From Phycisphaeraceae bacterium (GTDB taxonomy: Bacteria > Planctomycetota > Phycisphaerae > Phycisphaerales > UBA1924), in contig JAJTGZ010000020.1 of assembly GCA_021299385.1 (NCBI GenBank), positions 1 to 45,060 of the forward strand: DNA of 45,060 bases, read 5' to 3'. A model generated the notes under the pieces. It was not told where the DNA came from, did no database searches, and was given only the letters and a program-made list of their open reading frames with translations. The stretch's first letter is position 1. Every line of letters begins with the position of its first letter. Shown here one piece after another: positions 29,722 through 37,767 of the stretch. The position numbers were made by a program, and so were the translations under genes.

Positions 29722-31833
29722 ATGCACGCGACCACCTATCAGATCACCCCGCAGCAAGGCCAAGAGAACCCGGAACAACTCGACAAAGCCGAGTGGCTCT
29801 TGACCAACGGCCTGGGCGGCTTTGCCATGGGTACGCCGGCGGGCGTGCCCACCCGGCGGTACCACGGCCTGCTGATCGCCTCGCTCCGCCCGCCGGTCAA
29901 CCGGGTCATGGCGCTTTCGTCGATTGCCGAGACGGTCATCCTCGCGCCCGGCACGCGTGCGCAGGTGCACCATGACCTTTGCTGCTTCCGCTTTGCGCCA
30001 GACACGCTGCACCCGCGAGGGGACAGGCTCATCACGCGCTTCTGGAACGACACGGGCGTGCACTGGGCTTTTCAGGCCGGGGGTGTGAAGGTGACCAAGA
30101 GCGTGCACCTTGTGCGCCACCAGCCGACGGTTGTCATTTCGTACCAGATCGAGACACCCGCGCCGGCCCGGCTGCTGCTGCGGCCGCTGGTGGGGATGCG
30201 CGACTTTCACGCTTTGCAGCTGCGCGACCTGGCCCGCGACCGCTTCCGAGTGCAGACCGACGCGCTCACGCCGGGCCAGGTCGATGTCCACGCCGAGGGC
30301 ACCGGCACGCTGCGGATGCACGCCCGCAACGCCTGGTTCTCGCACGATGAGAACTGGTGGCACAACTTTCTCTATCGCATCGAGCAAGAGCGTGGCTACG
30401 ACGCGCTGGAGGACCTCTACACCCCGGGCACATTCACGGCCGACCTGAAGCCGGGCCAGCAGACCGTTCAGCTGCAGGCCTCGCTGGGCGTGCAGCCCGA
30501 CGCCGATCTCCAGCAGCAGGCCGACGCGCAGCGATCGCGTTTGACGCGGATGATGGACGCGACGCGTGTAACGCTGGGCCCGGCGTTCTCGCGTATCGGC
30601 CCGCAGGGCAAAGGCCCTGTGCTCGACCGCATCGCCGCGCTGGTTGATGCCAGCGACGATTTCGTCGTCCGGCGTGTGCGCCCCGGCGCGATGCCTGGAG
30701 CCCCGGCTGACCGCGAGAGCATCATCGCTGGGTACCCATGGTTTGCCGACTGGGGGCGCGACTCGATGATCGCCCTGCCCGGCCTGCTGCTGACGACGGG
30801 GCGGCTGACGGAGGCGTGCCAGGTGCTGCGGACCTTTGCCGGCGCGTGCAAGGACGGCCTGATCCCGAATGTCTTTGACGATTATTCCGGGCAGGCGCAC
30901 TACAACACGGTGGACGCGAGCCTCTGGTTCATCCAGGCCGCGTGCGGGTACTTCAAGGCGAGCGGGGACGACGATACTTTCCAGCGAGAGCTGTTGCCGG
31001 CGTGCCGGGAGATCGTCGAGAAGTACCGCGACGGGACGCACTTTGGCATCGGGATGGACCCGGCCGACGGGCTGGTCCACGCCGGGGACGCAAGCACGCA
31101 GCTGACGTGGATGGACGCCAAGCGCGACGGCGTGGTGTTCACGCCCCGCCACGGCAAGCCCGTTGAGATCAACGCGCTGTGGCACAGCGGCCTGGCCGAG
31201 CTCAGCCTCGTCTGCGGCGCGCTCGCCCGGCCGTTTGCCGAGGTGTGCAAAGGGCTGGCCCAGCGTGCCGGCACCTCGCTGCGCGAGAAGTTTTGGAACG
31301 CCCAACGCTCTTGCCTCTACGACGTCCTCACGCCCGGCGGGCCTGACGCGAGCATCCGGCCCAACATGATCTTTGCCGTCAGCCTCCCGCACTCGCCGCT
31401 GACGCGCCAGCAGCAGCAGCAGGTCGTGCGTGTGGCGATCGAAAAACTCTACACCCCCCACGGCGTGCGCACGCTCGCGCCCGGCGAACCCGCCTATCGC
31501 GGGCGATTCCGTGGGCGGATGTTCGAGCGCGACGCGGCTTATCACAACGGCACGGCTTGGCCGTGGCTCCTCGGTCCGCTCGCCGAGGCCCTCTGCAGGA
31601 GTGAGCAGTTCACACCCGCAGCGCTCATGCAGGCGCAGGCGATGCTCGACCCGATCGTTCAATCGCTGCAGGACGGGTGCTTGGGCCAGCTCGCCGAGGT
31701 CTATGACGGGGACCACACACCCGACGACCCGCAAGCACCCGGGGGGTGCCCGGCGCAGGCGTGGAGCGTCGCCGAGGCTCTGCGGGCCTTGGTGCTGGTG
31801 ACGCGCGTGCAGGCGGGCAGCGGCGAAGAATAA
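29722..31833 (+). CDS. glycogen debranching enzyme (amylo-alpha-1,6-glucosidase family)
   Basis: A 703-residue cytosolic enzyme. The N-terminal GDE_N domain starts AEWLLTNGLGGFAMGTPAGVPTRRYHGLLIA, a diagnostic motif. The C-terminal (alpha/alpha)6-barrel glucosidase domain begins with IAGYPWFADWGRDSMIALPGLLL and includes QLTWMDAK, GKPVEINALWHSGL and YHNGTAWPWLLGP, which carry the expected acidic catalytic residues. The enzyme hydrolyses alpha-1,6 branch points during glycogen breakdown. The ATG at 29722 is chosen because the family starts near there; no Shine-Dalgarno sequence is visible. No glg genes flank it. It ends 8 bases before the convergent CPBP gene. Confidence 0.92.
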   Translation: MHATTYQITPQQGQENPEQLDKAEWLLTNGLGGFAMGTPAGVPTRRYHGLLIASLRPPVNRVMALSSIAETVILAPGTRAQVHHDLCCFRFAPDTLHPRGDRLITRFWNDTGVHWAFQAGGVKVTKSVHLVRHQPTVVISYQIETPAPARLLLRPLVGMRDFHALQLRDLARDRFRVQTDALTPGQVDVHAEGTGTLRMHARNAWFSHDENWWHNFLYRIEQERGYDALEDLYTPGTFTADLKPGQQTVQLQASLGVQPDADLQQQADAQRSRLTRMMDATRVTLGPAFSRIGPQGKGPVLDRIAALVDASDDFVVRRVRPGAMPGAPADRESIIAGYPWFADWGRDSMIALPGLLLTTGRLTEACQVLRTFAGACKDGLIPNVFDDYSGQAHYNTVDASLWFIQAACGYFKASGDDDTFQRELLPACREIVEKYRDGTHFGIGMDPADGLVHAGDASTQLTWMDAKRDGVVFTPRHGKPVEINALWHSGLAELSLVCGALARPFAEVCKGLAQRAGTSLREKFWNAQRSCLYDVLTPGGPDASIRPNMIFAVSLPHSPLTRQQQQQVVRVAIEKLYTPHGVRTLAPGEPAYRGRFRGRMFERDAAYHNGTAWPWLLGPLAEALCRSEQFTPAALMQAQAMLDPIVQSLQDGCLGQLAEVYDGDHTPDDPQAPGGCPAQAWSVAEALRALVLVTRVQAGSGEE

Positions 31834-31841
31834 GCCTTTGT

Positions 31842-32696
31842 TTATGTGATCAGAAATGCACCCGCCGTACTCACCGCGTTGAACCCGGCGTGCAGCGCGA
31901 TCGGGGCGGCGATGCTGCGGGTGCGGGCGAAGGTCATCCCCAGCGAGAGTGTCAGCACCACCAGCGTCGCACCTGCCGTGATCCACCCGTCGCGCGGGAT
32001 CGCCCCGGCGTGCATGAGAACAAAGAGGACCCCTGACACCCCGATGCCCAGCCAGGTGCTGCCCAACGCCCGGCACAGGCCCGTTTGCAGCAGGCCACGG
32101 AAGAGAACCTCTTCAACAATCGGCGCGCCGATGACCACGGCAAGGATCAGCGTCAAACGCCACGCCAGCGGGGCATCGCCGTGGACGATCTGCGCCAGCA
32201 GCTCGTGCGCCAGCAGCGGGGGGCCTTGACCCTGGATGAATATCTGCACCTGCTGGCCCAGCACACCGACGGCCCACACCACCGGCAGCCAGAGCAGCAG
32301 CGTCAGCAGGCCCAGGACCACGGCACGCCGGGTGCTCAGCACAGGGGCTGGTTTGATCCCGGCGGGGTTGCGGCAGAACGAGACCCACAGGCCCAGGGCG
32401 AGCGGGATCGAGAGGGCGTATGTGATGGCCGCGGCTTGGGCCTGCTGTGTCAGTGTTGGGGAGGTTTGCACAAAGGCCGACGGGGTTGGAATCCCGGCAA
32501 CCATCTGCCCGAGACTGGCGGCGAAGCCTCCCATGAGCAGCATCGACGCCACCATCCCAACCGGCACAAGGACCGGCCTGGCGCTCTTGGGGAGCGCGTC
32601 GGGCCCGGGCAGCCGAAACCACCCGGCGCGGACCTGCCAGGTGATCGAGGCGACCGCCAACCCGACAAGCACGGCAAGCAAAAGCACATCACCCAT
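31842..32696 (-). CDS. CPBP-family intramembrane metalloprotease
   Basis: A 284-residue membrane protein with about seven hydrophobic helices. It carries the three ABI/CPBP motifs: EEVLFRG (E195, E196, R200), LFVLMHAG (H229) and ALHAGFNAV (H269, N273), which form the intramembrane active site. Relatives process CaaX-type proteins or act in bacteriocin immunity; the substrate is unknown. The ATG at 32696 is preferred because the first helix follows directly; an in-frame start 14 codons upstream adds a non-hydrophobic segment. The lipoprotein gene begins upstream in the same direction. Confidence 0.85.
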   Translation of the reverse strand: MGDVLLLAVLVGLAVASITWQVRAGWFRLPGPDALPKSARPVLVPVGMVASMLLMGGFAASLGQMVAGIPTPSAFVQTSPTLTQQAQAAAITYALSIPLALGLWVSFCRNPAGIKPAPVLSTRRAVVLGLLTLLLWLPVVWAVGVLGQQVQIFIQGQGPPLLAHELLAQIVHGDAPLAWRLTLILAVVIGAPIVEEVLFRGLLQTGLCRALGSTWLGIGVSGVLFVLMHAGAIPRDGWITAGATLVVLTLSLGMTFARTRSIAAPIALHAGFNAVSTAGAFLIT

Positions 32697-32744
32697 CCGC
32701 GAGGATAGTGGGCACGCCAGCATCACCTCGGTGCACACCGCTCG

Positions 32745-33119
32745 TTACGGGGCCGACGCACCGACCTCGCGTATCCGCAGCGGCCCGGCGGACTGATTCC
32801 CCTCTTGGAAGACCTCCAGCACCGACAGCCCCGGGCGGAGGATCAGTTCCGGCGCACGCCCAGGGTTGGGGGTCGTATCAACGCTCGTGAGCACCACGGC
32901 TGACGGCGCAACGGTGAAGGGCCCAAGCCCGCCACGGTCGCCCGGACCCAGGCGCCGCAAGCCGAGCGTCTCGGTCTGGGCACCACGCTGGGTCGCCACC
33001 TGCACGAAGAGCACCTGCGGCGTCTGGTTGCGCACGTCCACGCTATAGGTGCTGCTGCACCCGCCAACAAGCGTGCACACAGTCGCTGCCAGGAGGACAG
33101 AGAGGATAGAAGTTTTCAT
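32745..33119 (-). CDS. small lipoprotein, unknown
   Basis: A 124-residue protein with a short signal peptide and lipobox LVGGC, so Cys21 would be lipidated. The mature part starts SSTYSVDVRNQTPQVLFVQVAT and is beta-rich with Pro/Gly turns, similar in style to small envelope lipoproteins, but I cannot name a family. The ATG at 33119 is the only plausible start for the signal peptide. It is 78 bases downstream of the aminotransferase gene and 48 bases upstream of the CPBP gene, all in the same direction. Confidence 0.65.
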   Translation of the reverse strand: MKTSILSVLLAATVCTLVGGCSSTYSVDVRNQTPQVLFVQVATQRGAQTETLGLRRLGPGDRGGLGPFTVAPSAVVLTSVDTTPNPGRAPELILRPGLSVLEVFQEGNQSAGPLRIREVGASAP

Positions 33120-33197
33120 GGCGTGGCTTTCGGTTCGTCGGTCCGATCGGATGCAGGCGCGTTGATGATCCTGCCTCTGCCAGCATACTCGGCTGGG

Positions 33198-34157
33198 TCA
33201 GATATCTTCCCCCGCGCGTGCGACCAACTCCATAAGCCCGGCGTGCAGCCGGCGCGTGATCGGCCCGGCACCGCCGTCGTGCACCGGCGCGCCGTCGAGG
33301 TGCGTCACGGCCGTTACAGCCGCGGTCGTCCCCAGCAGCATCACCTCCCGTGCTGCGCGCAGGTCTGCCTCTGTAACAACCCCCTCGGCCAGGTCGGTGT
33401 TGTTGTCCAGCAGGATCTCCCGCGTGATCCCCGGCAGGATCGACGCGCTCTCGAGCGCGGGCGTCATCAGCACGCCGTCGGCACGCACCACCGCCAGGTT
33501 TGTCAGGCTCCCCTCGCTGGCAACCCGGCCGAGGGGCGTACTTCGCAGCAGGATCGCCTCCTCGGCCCCCGCCCCGGCCGCCTGCACCGAGGCGAGCACA
33601 TTGCCCAGCAGCGCGATCGACTTGATATCACACCGCAGCCAACGCATGTCGGCCCCCGTCGCGCAGCGTTTCGTCGGCGGCGCGAGTTCGGCTGTGTCGA
33701 GCCTTGGCATCGGGCGGATGAACGCAAAGACCGTGGGCGTCAACCCCGCCGGGGGAACGTGCGTCCGCAACGCCTGCGGCGCACGCCCGGCCAGCCCGGG
33801 CACGCCACGCGTAACTTGAAAATAGATCAACGCCTCGCTCAAACGCGAGCCCTCGATGAGCTGCTTCGCAACTGTGAGCATCTCCCCGGCTGGCCAGGGG
33901 ATCGAGAGCGCACCGAGCGACCGCGCCAGCCGACGGACATGCCGGTGCGGCGCAACCACACGCGGATCGCCCCCGGCGCCCGCGCCGGCCATCGTTACGC
34001 GGAGAGCCTCATAGACCCCGTCGGCAAAGAGATACCCCCGGTCAAATGGTGAGACACGGGCCGCCTCGGGGGCACACAGTTCGCCGTTGACATACGCCAG
34101 CACGACGCCAGCGTAGACACCCCGCACCCCGCCCGCCTCACTCGGCGAACTTATCAA
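33198..34157 (-). CDS. class IV aminotransferase (D-amino-acid/branched-chain transaminase type)
   Basis: A 319-residue PLP enzyme. AYVNGELCAPEAARVSPFDRGYLFADGVYEALRV is the family N-terminal pattern. CDIKSIALLGNVLA contains the PLP-binding Lys179, most like D-alanine transaminase (DIKSLNLLGN). SEGSLTNLAVV (E215) binds the cofactor pyridine nitrogen, and PGITREILL is also conserved. Likely reactions are D-alanine/D-glutamate or branched-chain transamination; aminodeoxychorismate lyase cannot be excluded. The first 20 residues are unlike the family, so a later GTG (near VVLAYVNG) may be the true start. The ATG at 34157 overlaps the preceding small gene by 20 bases, indicating translational coupling in the ABC operon. 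Confidence 0.82.
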   Translation of the reverse strand: MISSPSEAGGVRGVYAGVVLAYVNGELCAPEAARVSPFDRGYLFADGVYEALRVTMAGAGAGGDPRVVAPHRHVRRLARSLGALSIPWPAGEMLTVAKQLIEGSRLSEALIYFQVTRGVPGLAGRAPQALRTHVPPAGLTPTVFAFIRPMPRLDTAELAPPTKRCATGADMRWLRCDIKSIALLGNVLASVQAAGAGAEEAILLRSTPLGRVASEGSLTNLAVVRADGVLMTPALESASILPGITREILLDNNTDLAEGVVTEADLRAAREVMLLGTTAAVTAVTHLDGAPVHDGGAGPITRRLHAGLMELVARAGEDI

Positions 34158-34323
34158 ACGCCCCCTTGTCCTGCTGCTCTTGCACGTACTGCCGAAAGTC
34201 CGTCATCTTGTAACTGACGAAGCAGAAGACGTGAAAGAGCGTCAGGTATTCCAGGTCGCTCTCGTCCTTGGGCGCGTCCTTACGCAGGCGGTCAAGCTCG
34301 GCCAGCAGTCGTTCGGCTTTCAT
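34138..34323 (-). CDS. 61-residue soluble protein of unknown function
   Basis: It starts MKAERLLAELDRLRKDAPKDESD and continues with an aromatic-rich segment (YLTLFHVFCFVSYKMTDFRQYV) and a charged end (QDKGAFDKFAE). It is likely helical and cytoplasmic. The ATG overlaps the permease stop (ATGA) and its 3' end overlaps the aminotransferase start by 20 bases. Tight coupling on both sides supports a real gene. I recognise no family. Confidence 0.6.
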   Translation of the reverse strand: MKAERLLAELDRLRKDAPKDESDLEYLTLFHVFCFVSYKMTDFRQYVQEQQDKGAFDKFAE

Positions 34324-35222
34324 GCCTGATCGTTGCCACCCCGCACGCGCCAGGCGACAAAGAAACCGACGGTCAGCACCAGCACCAGGCACGGCCCGGG
34401 CTGGAGGTTCAACTGCAACGCTAGCGCCATCGATGCCACCAGCCCGCCCACGCCCACCAGCATGCTGATCCCTAGCACGCGCCAGAGCCGGGCCGAGCAC
34501 TGCAGCGCGATCGCCCCGGGGAGCACTAAGAGTGCGGTGGCCGGCACCACCCCGGCCAACTTCATGCTCACGACCACCGCCAGGGCCAGCAGCACCATCA
34601 GCACCCCCCGCACGCGCCGCACCGGCACGCCGAAGGCCTCGGCTGCTGGCTCATCGAGTGCCCAAAAGAGCATCGGCCTGCGTACAAACCAGAGCGTCCC
34701 GAGCACAAGGAGTGCCGAGGCCCAGGCGACGAGCACGTCCTGGTCGCCGACAACCTGCACGCTGCCAAAGAGCACACTCTCCCACGAGCGTCCGGTTGCG
34801 GGCTGCCCGATAGCGCCGGCCCACTGGCGCGAGGCATCGACGAGCAGCCCACCCAGGGCCATCGCGCCGACGAGCAGGACACCGATAGCCGTGTCTATGC
34901 GGATTGTCCGCCGATCGCTGACCTCGGCCATCAGCAGCGCGCAGGCAATACAGAACGCCAGCACGATGCCCAGCTCAAAGAGCCCACCCTCAACAGGCCG
35001 CAGGCCCAACCACGCCGACGACGCCACGCCCGCCAACGCGGCGAACCCGATCCCCCCAAACGCCGAGTGCGAAACCCCCTGCCCAACGAAACCAAGCCTC
35101 TTGAGCACGACCAGCACCGAGAGCGTCCCGCTCATGAGCACAAGCCCGGCACCGACCAACAACGGCCGATATACCAGCGGCCAGGCCAACGCAGGCTCAC
35201 GCAAGTAGTCAACCAGGTTCAC
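34320..35222 (-). CDS. metal-type ABC transporter permease (ZnuB/MntB-like)
   Basis: A 300-residue inner-membrane permease of the ABC-3 family, with about eight helices. It starts VNLVDYLREPALAWPLVYRPLLVGAGLVLMSGTLSVLVVLKRLGFVGQGVSHSAFGGIG; the last block (GQGVSHSAFGGI) is the family signature. RTIRIDTAIGVLLVGAMALG and VRRVRGVLMVLLALAVVVSMKLAGVVPATALLVLPGAIA are also typical, with the LLVLPGA motif. The GTG at 35222 is the start: it overlaps the stop of the ATPase gene (GTGA) and has GGGGGAAGGC upstream. It pairs with the upstream ATPase to import zinc or manganese. No substrate-binding protein gene is present in the window. Confidence 0.88.
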   Translation of the reverse strand: MNLVDYLREPALAWPLVYRPLLVGAGLVLMSGTLSVLVVLKRLGFVGQGVSHSAFGGIGFAALAGVASSAWLGLRPVEGGLFELGIVLAFCIACALLMAEVSDRRTIRIDTAIGVLLVGAMALGGLLVDASRQWAGAIGQPATGRSWESVLFGSVQVVGDQDVLVAWASALLVLGTLWFVRRPMLFWALDEPAAEAFGVPVRRVRGVLMVLLALAVVVSMKLAGVVPATALLVLPGAIALQCSARLWRVLGISMLVGVGGLVASMALALQLNLQPGPCLVLVLTVGFFVAWRVRGGNDQA

Positions 35223-36067
35223 GCCTTCCCCCCCGGCTGGTTGTGCCCGTGCCCGTGCCCGTGCCCACCGGCAGGGCACGCCTCGCCCGCCCCGTGCGCG
35301 TGGATGTGCATCCCGGCCAGCGGGCCGCTGGCCGTCAGGCCCGCGACGTCGTGGGCGAAGACCTCCGCGAGCACCTGTGGCGTCAGGCCCGCCGGGGCGG
35401 CGTGGAAGTGCAGCGAGCGCGACAGGCACGCCACGCGGTCGCATCCGGCGGCGATCGCGCGGATGTCGTGGCTGACGATCACCATCGTGATCCCCAGCCG
35501 GGCGTGCACACCGGCGAGCAGATCGGCAAACTGCCCCTGACCTGCCGCGTCTATGCCCACGGCCGGCTCATCAAGGATCAAAATCTCCGGCCCGCCGGCC
35601 AGCGCACGGGCGATCATCGCGCGCTGCAACTGCCCACCCGAGAGCCTCCCGATGGGCTGCTCGGCAAACTCCAGCGCACCGACGAGTGCCAGCAGTTCCT
35701 CGACCCGCGCGCGAACGGGCGCACTAACCCCGCGCCACGCCGGGGTTTGCCAGCTTGCCCCCAGCAGCACACCCTCGCGCACCGACAGTGGAAAGCCGAT
35801 CTCGATCTCGCCACGCTGGGGGACATACCCGATCAACCCCTTTGCCCGCGCCCCGGCGGGGTGTTGCCCAAACACACGCACCACCCCGCTGCTGGGCGTC
35901 AGCAGCCCGAGGATGACCTTCAGCAGCGTGCTTTTGCCCCCGCCGTTGGGGCCGAGGATGCCGAGGCGTTCACCTTTGTTGACCACCAGCGAGACACCCT
36001 CGAGTGCGCTGGCACGCCGGCCTGGGTAGGTGTAACTGACGGCTTGAAGCTCGACGGCGATCGGCAC
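35219..36067 (-). CDS. metal-type ABC transporter ATPase with His-rich tail
   Basis: A 282-residue ATPase if the GTG at 36067 is used; an ATG at 36103 (294 residues) has GAGGA upstream and is an alternative. Motifs: LGPNGGGKSTLLK (Walker A), LSGGQLQRAMIARAL (signature), ILILDEPAVGID (Walker B) and VSHDIRAI (switch His). The fold matches ZnuC/MntA-type ATPases that power metal import with the permease downstream. The C-terminus is unusual: GMHIHAHGAGE, ACPAGGHGHGHGHN, a His-rich tail like those of zinc or nickel proteins, suggesting metal storage or sensing. The gene is divergent from the MraY-like gene with only about 55 bases between starts, so regulation of the two may be linked. Confidence 0.88.
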   Translation of the reverse strand: MPIAVELQAVSYTYPGRRASALEGVSLVVNKGERLGILGPNGGGKSTLLKVILGLLTPSSGVVRVFGQHPAGARAKGLIGYVPQRGEIEIGFPLSVREGVLLGASWQTPAWRGVSAPVRARVEELLALVGALEFAEQPIGRLSGGQLQRAMIARALAGGPEILILDEPAVGIDAAGQGQFADLLAGVHARLGITMVIVSHDIRAIAAGCDRVACLSRSLHFHAAPAGLTPQVLAEVFAHDVAGLTASGPLAGMHIHAHGAGEACPAGGHGHGHGHNQPGGKA

Positions 36068-36122
36068 GGGCGATCGTAGCGCGACAACAAAACGCCCCGG
36101 CATGGTCTTGATATCCTCGCCT

Positions 36123-37250
36123 ATGCACTGGGCGATCCTCGGTCTGCTGCTGTTGGCCTTCGTCGTTGCTGTGCCTATGACCATCGCCGCGCGGGCGCTT
36201 GGGCGCCGCCTGGGCGCGCTCGACGGCGCGGGCGTCGCCGGGCAGGTCAAGGCCACACCCCGGCAGGTGCCCAACACAGGCGGCATCGGGATCGCCGGGA
36301 CCATCCTCATGCTCGCCTTGCTGGGCCTGGCGATGCTCGCCACCCCGCTGGGCCCGGCGATAGCCCGCCATGTGCCCGGCCTGGCCGAGCACCTGCCCGG
36401 CCTGGCGTCGCGCGTGCCCGAGGGGCTGGCCCTCTTGCTCTGCGTGCTGCTGCTGCACATCGTCGGCGTCATCGACGACCGGCGCGCGTTGCCAGCGGTG
36501 CCCAAACTCGTCCTGATGTTCGCCGTCGCCCTCGCGGCGGTGCTGCTGACGCGTACGCGTGCGCTCACGCTTCTGGATGCGTACGTCGGTGGGCCTTGGC
36601 TGTCGGTGCTCATCACCGTCCTCTGGATCGTCGCCGTGACCAACGCGATGAACTTCATCGACAACATGGACGGCCTCTGCGGGGGCGTTGCCCTCATCGC
36701 CGGCGGCGCACTGCTGGCCACGGCCCTGATCCAGCACCAGTGGTTCAACGCCGCGATGCTCGCGCTCGTTTGCGGGGCGGTGCTTGGGTTCTTGCCGTTC
36801 AACTTCCCGCTGCGCAAACCCGCGAGCATCTTCATGGGCGACGGCGGTTCGCTCGTCTGCGGCTTCCTGCTGGCGGTGCTCAGTGCGCGATTAACGTACC
36901 TGCCTGTCAACGGTGCGCCCATCTCGGCGATGAACGCCCATGCCGTGCTCGTGCCCGTGGTGGTCCTGGCTGTGCCGATCTACGACCTTGTCAGCGTTAC
37001 GTTCCTGCGCCTTTGGCAAGGGCGAAACCCGTTGGTGGGCGACCTGCAGCACCTCAGCCACCGCCTGCACCAGCGCGGGCTGACGCGTAGGCGTGCCGTG
37101 GTGGTCATCTGCGGGCTGACGGCGATCACTGCGGCAGGCGGCGTCATGCTGCCGGCATTGCAACCCTGGCAGGCCATGCTCGTCTTGGCCCAGACAGCAC
37201 TGGTGCTGGTCGTGCTCGGAATCTATGAACTCGGGCTGCGGAGCAACTAA
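36123..37250 (+). CDS. MraY/WecA-family prenyl-phosphate sugar-phosphate transferase
   Basis: A 375-residue integral membrane enzyme with about ten helices. Catalytic motifs are GVIDDRRALP (D118, D119), NAMNFIDNMDGLCGG (177-184, the NxxNxxDN site) and FMGDGGSL (238-243). The protein attaches a sugar-1-phosphate, usually from a UDP-sugar, to undecaprenyl phosphate at the inner face of the membrane, the first step of a polysaccharide or glycan pathway. The sequence around the DNMDG motif is closer to WecA/TagO than to MraY. The ATG at 36123 is the likely start; an in-frame ATG at 36102 lies inside the palindrome CATG, shared with the opposite gene's possible start. No Shine-Dalgarno sequence is visible. 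No other glycan genes are in the window. Confidence 0.85.
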   Translation: MHWAILGLLLLAFVVAVPMTIAARALGRRLGALDGAGVAGQVKATPRQVPNTGGIGIAGTILMLALLGLAMLATPLGPAIARHVPGLAEHLPGLASRVPEGLALLLCVLLLHIVGVIDDRRALPAVPKLVLMFAVALAAVLLTRTRALTLLDAYVGGPWLSVLITVLWIVAVTNAMNFIDNMDGLCGGVALIAGGALLATALIQHQWFNAAMLALVCGAVLGFLPFNFPLRKPASIFMGDGGSLVCGFLLAVLSARLTYLPVNGAPISAMNAHAVLVPVVVLAVPIYDLVSVTFLRLWQGRNPLVGDLQHLSHRLHQRGLTRRRAVVVICGLTAITAAGGVMLPALQPWQAMLVLAQTALVLVVLGIYELGLRSN

Positions 37251-37265
37251 GCCAGCGCCCGGCAC

Positions 37266-37735
37266 AAGAGGTTCGCGAAGGTTGCCGAGGTAGTGAGAGC
37301 AACGCGAAGGAAATGCCGGGTGTGGCTTGCAGCGCGTTCAACCCCGAAGGGATTGCGTGTCGCGGCGTTTCAACCCCGAAGGGGTTGCGGGTTGTAGCCA
37401 CGGGTGGATCGCAGCGCAACCCGTGGAAGCCGTAATGAAATCGCGCCCCGCCCCGGCAGGGGCGGCGGAGTCCGCCGCCCCTGCCGGGGCGGGGCGTATC
37501 GCTGCCGGGCTTCCACGGGTTGCGCCCGCGAAATCGCGGGCTTCACCCGTGGCTACACCCCCCGGCCCCGCTGGGGCCGAATACCGGGCTGCGCGGGGAT
37601 TCCTCCCCCCGACGATTCGTATCTCGCGGTACCTAGCCCCTCTGAGTTATCCCACTGATTCATCCCCTCTGAGTCATCTCTCTGACTTCCCCCTCTGGGC
37701 CCTCAGGGCCTCTGAGGTTAACTCCCCCGCATCTT
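37266..37735. repeat. intergenic composite repeat with nested inverted-repeat element, copy C
   Basis: The start (37266-37390: AGAGGTTCGCG, AAATGCC...TGTGGCTTGC, and two CAACCCCGAAGGG hairpins) matches the spacer at 13092-13227. The middle (37394-37556) is the nested inverted repeat: GTAGCCACGGGTG, CAACCCGTGGAAG, centre GGGGCGGCGGAGTCCGCCGCCCC, CTTCCACGGGTTGCG, CACCCGTGGCTAC. The end (37690-37720) is CTCTGGGCCCTCAGGGCCTCTGAGG, also at 13240. The 517-base spacer between stops contains no supported gene. Confidence 0.65.
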
Positions 37736-37767
37736 CCCCGCACCTCTGCCCTCTGAGTTACCTGCCC

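Noticed and set aside
29542-32076. 844-codon minus-strand frame opposite the debranching enzyme
   Set aside because: It covers a clearly recognisable enzyme on the other strand and shows no family motifs; it is an antisense shadow.
36068-36922. N-terminal extension of the ABC ATPase by some 285 codons
   Set aside because: The extension is antisense to the MraY/WecA-like gene and lacks any domain; the ATPase fold begins at the inner starts.
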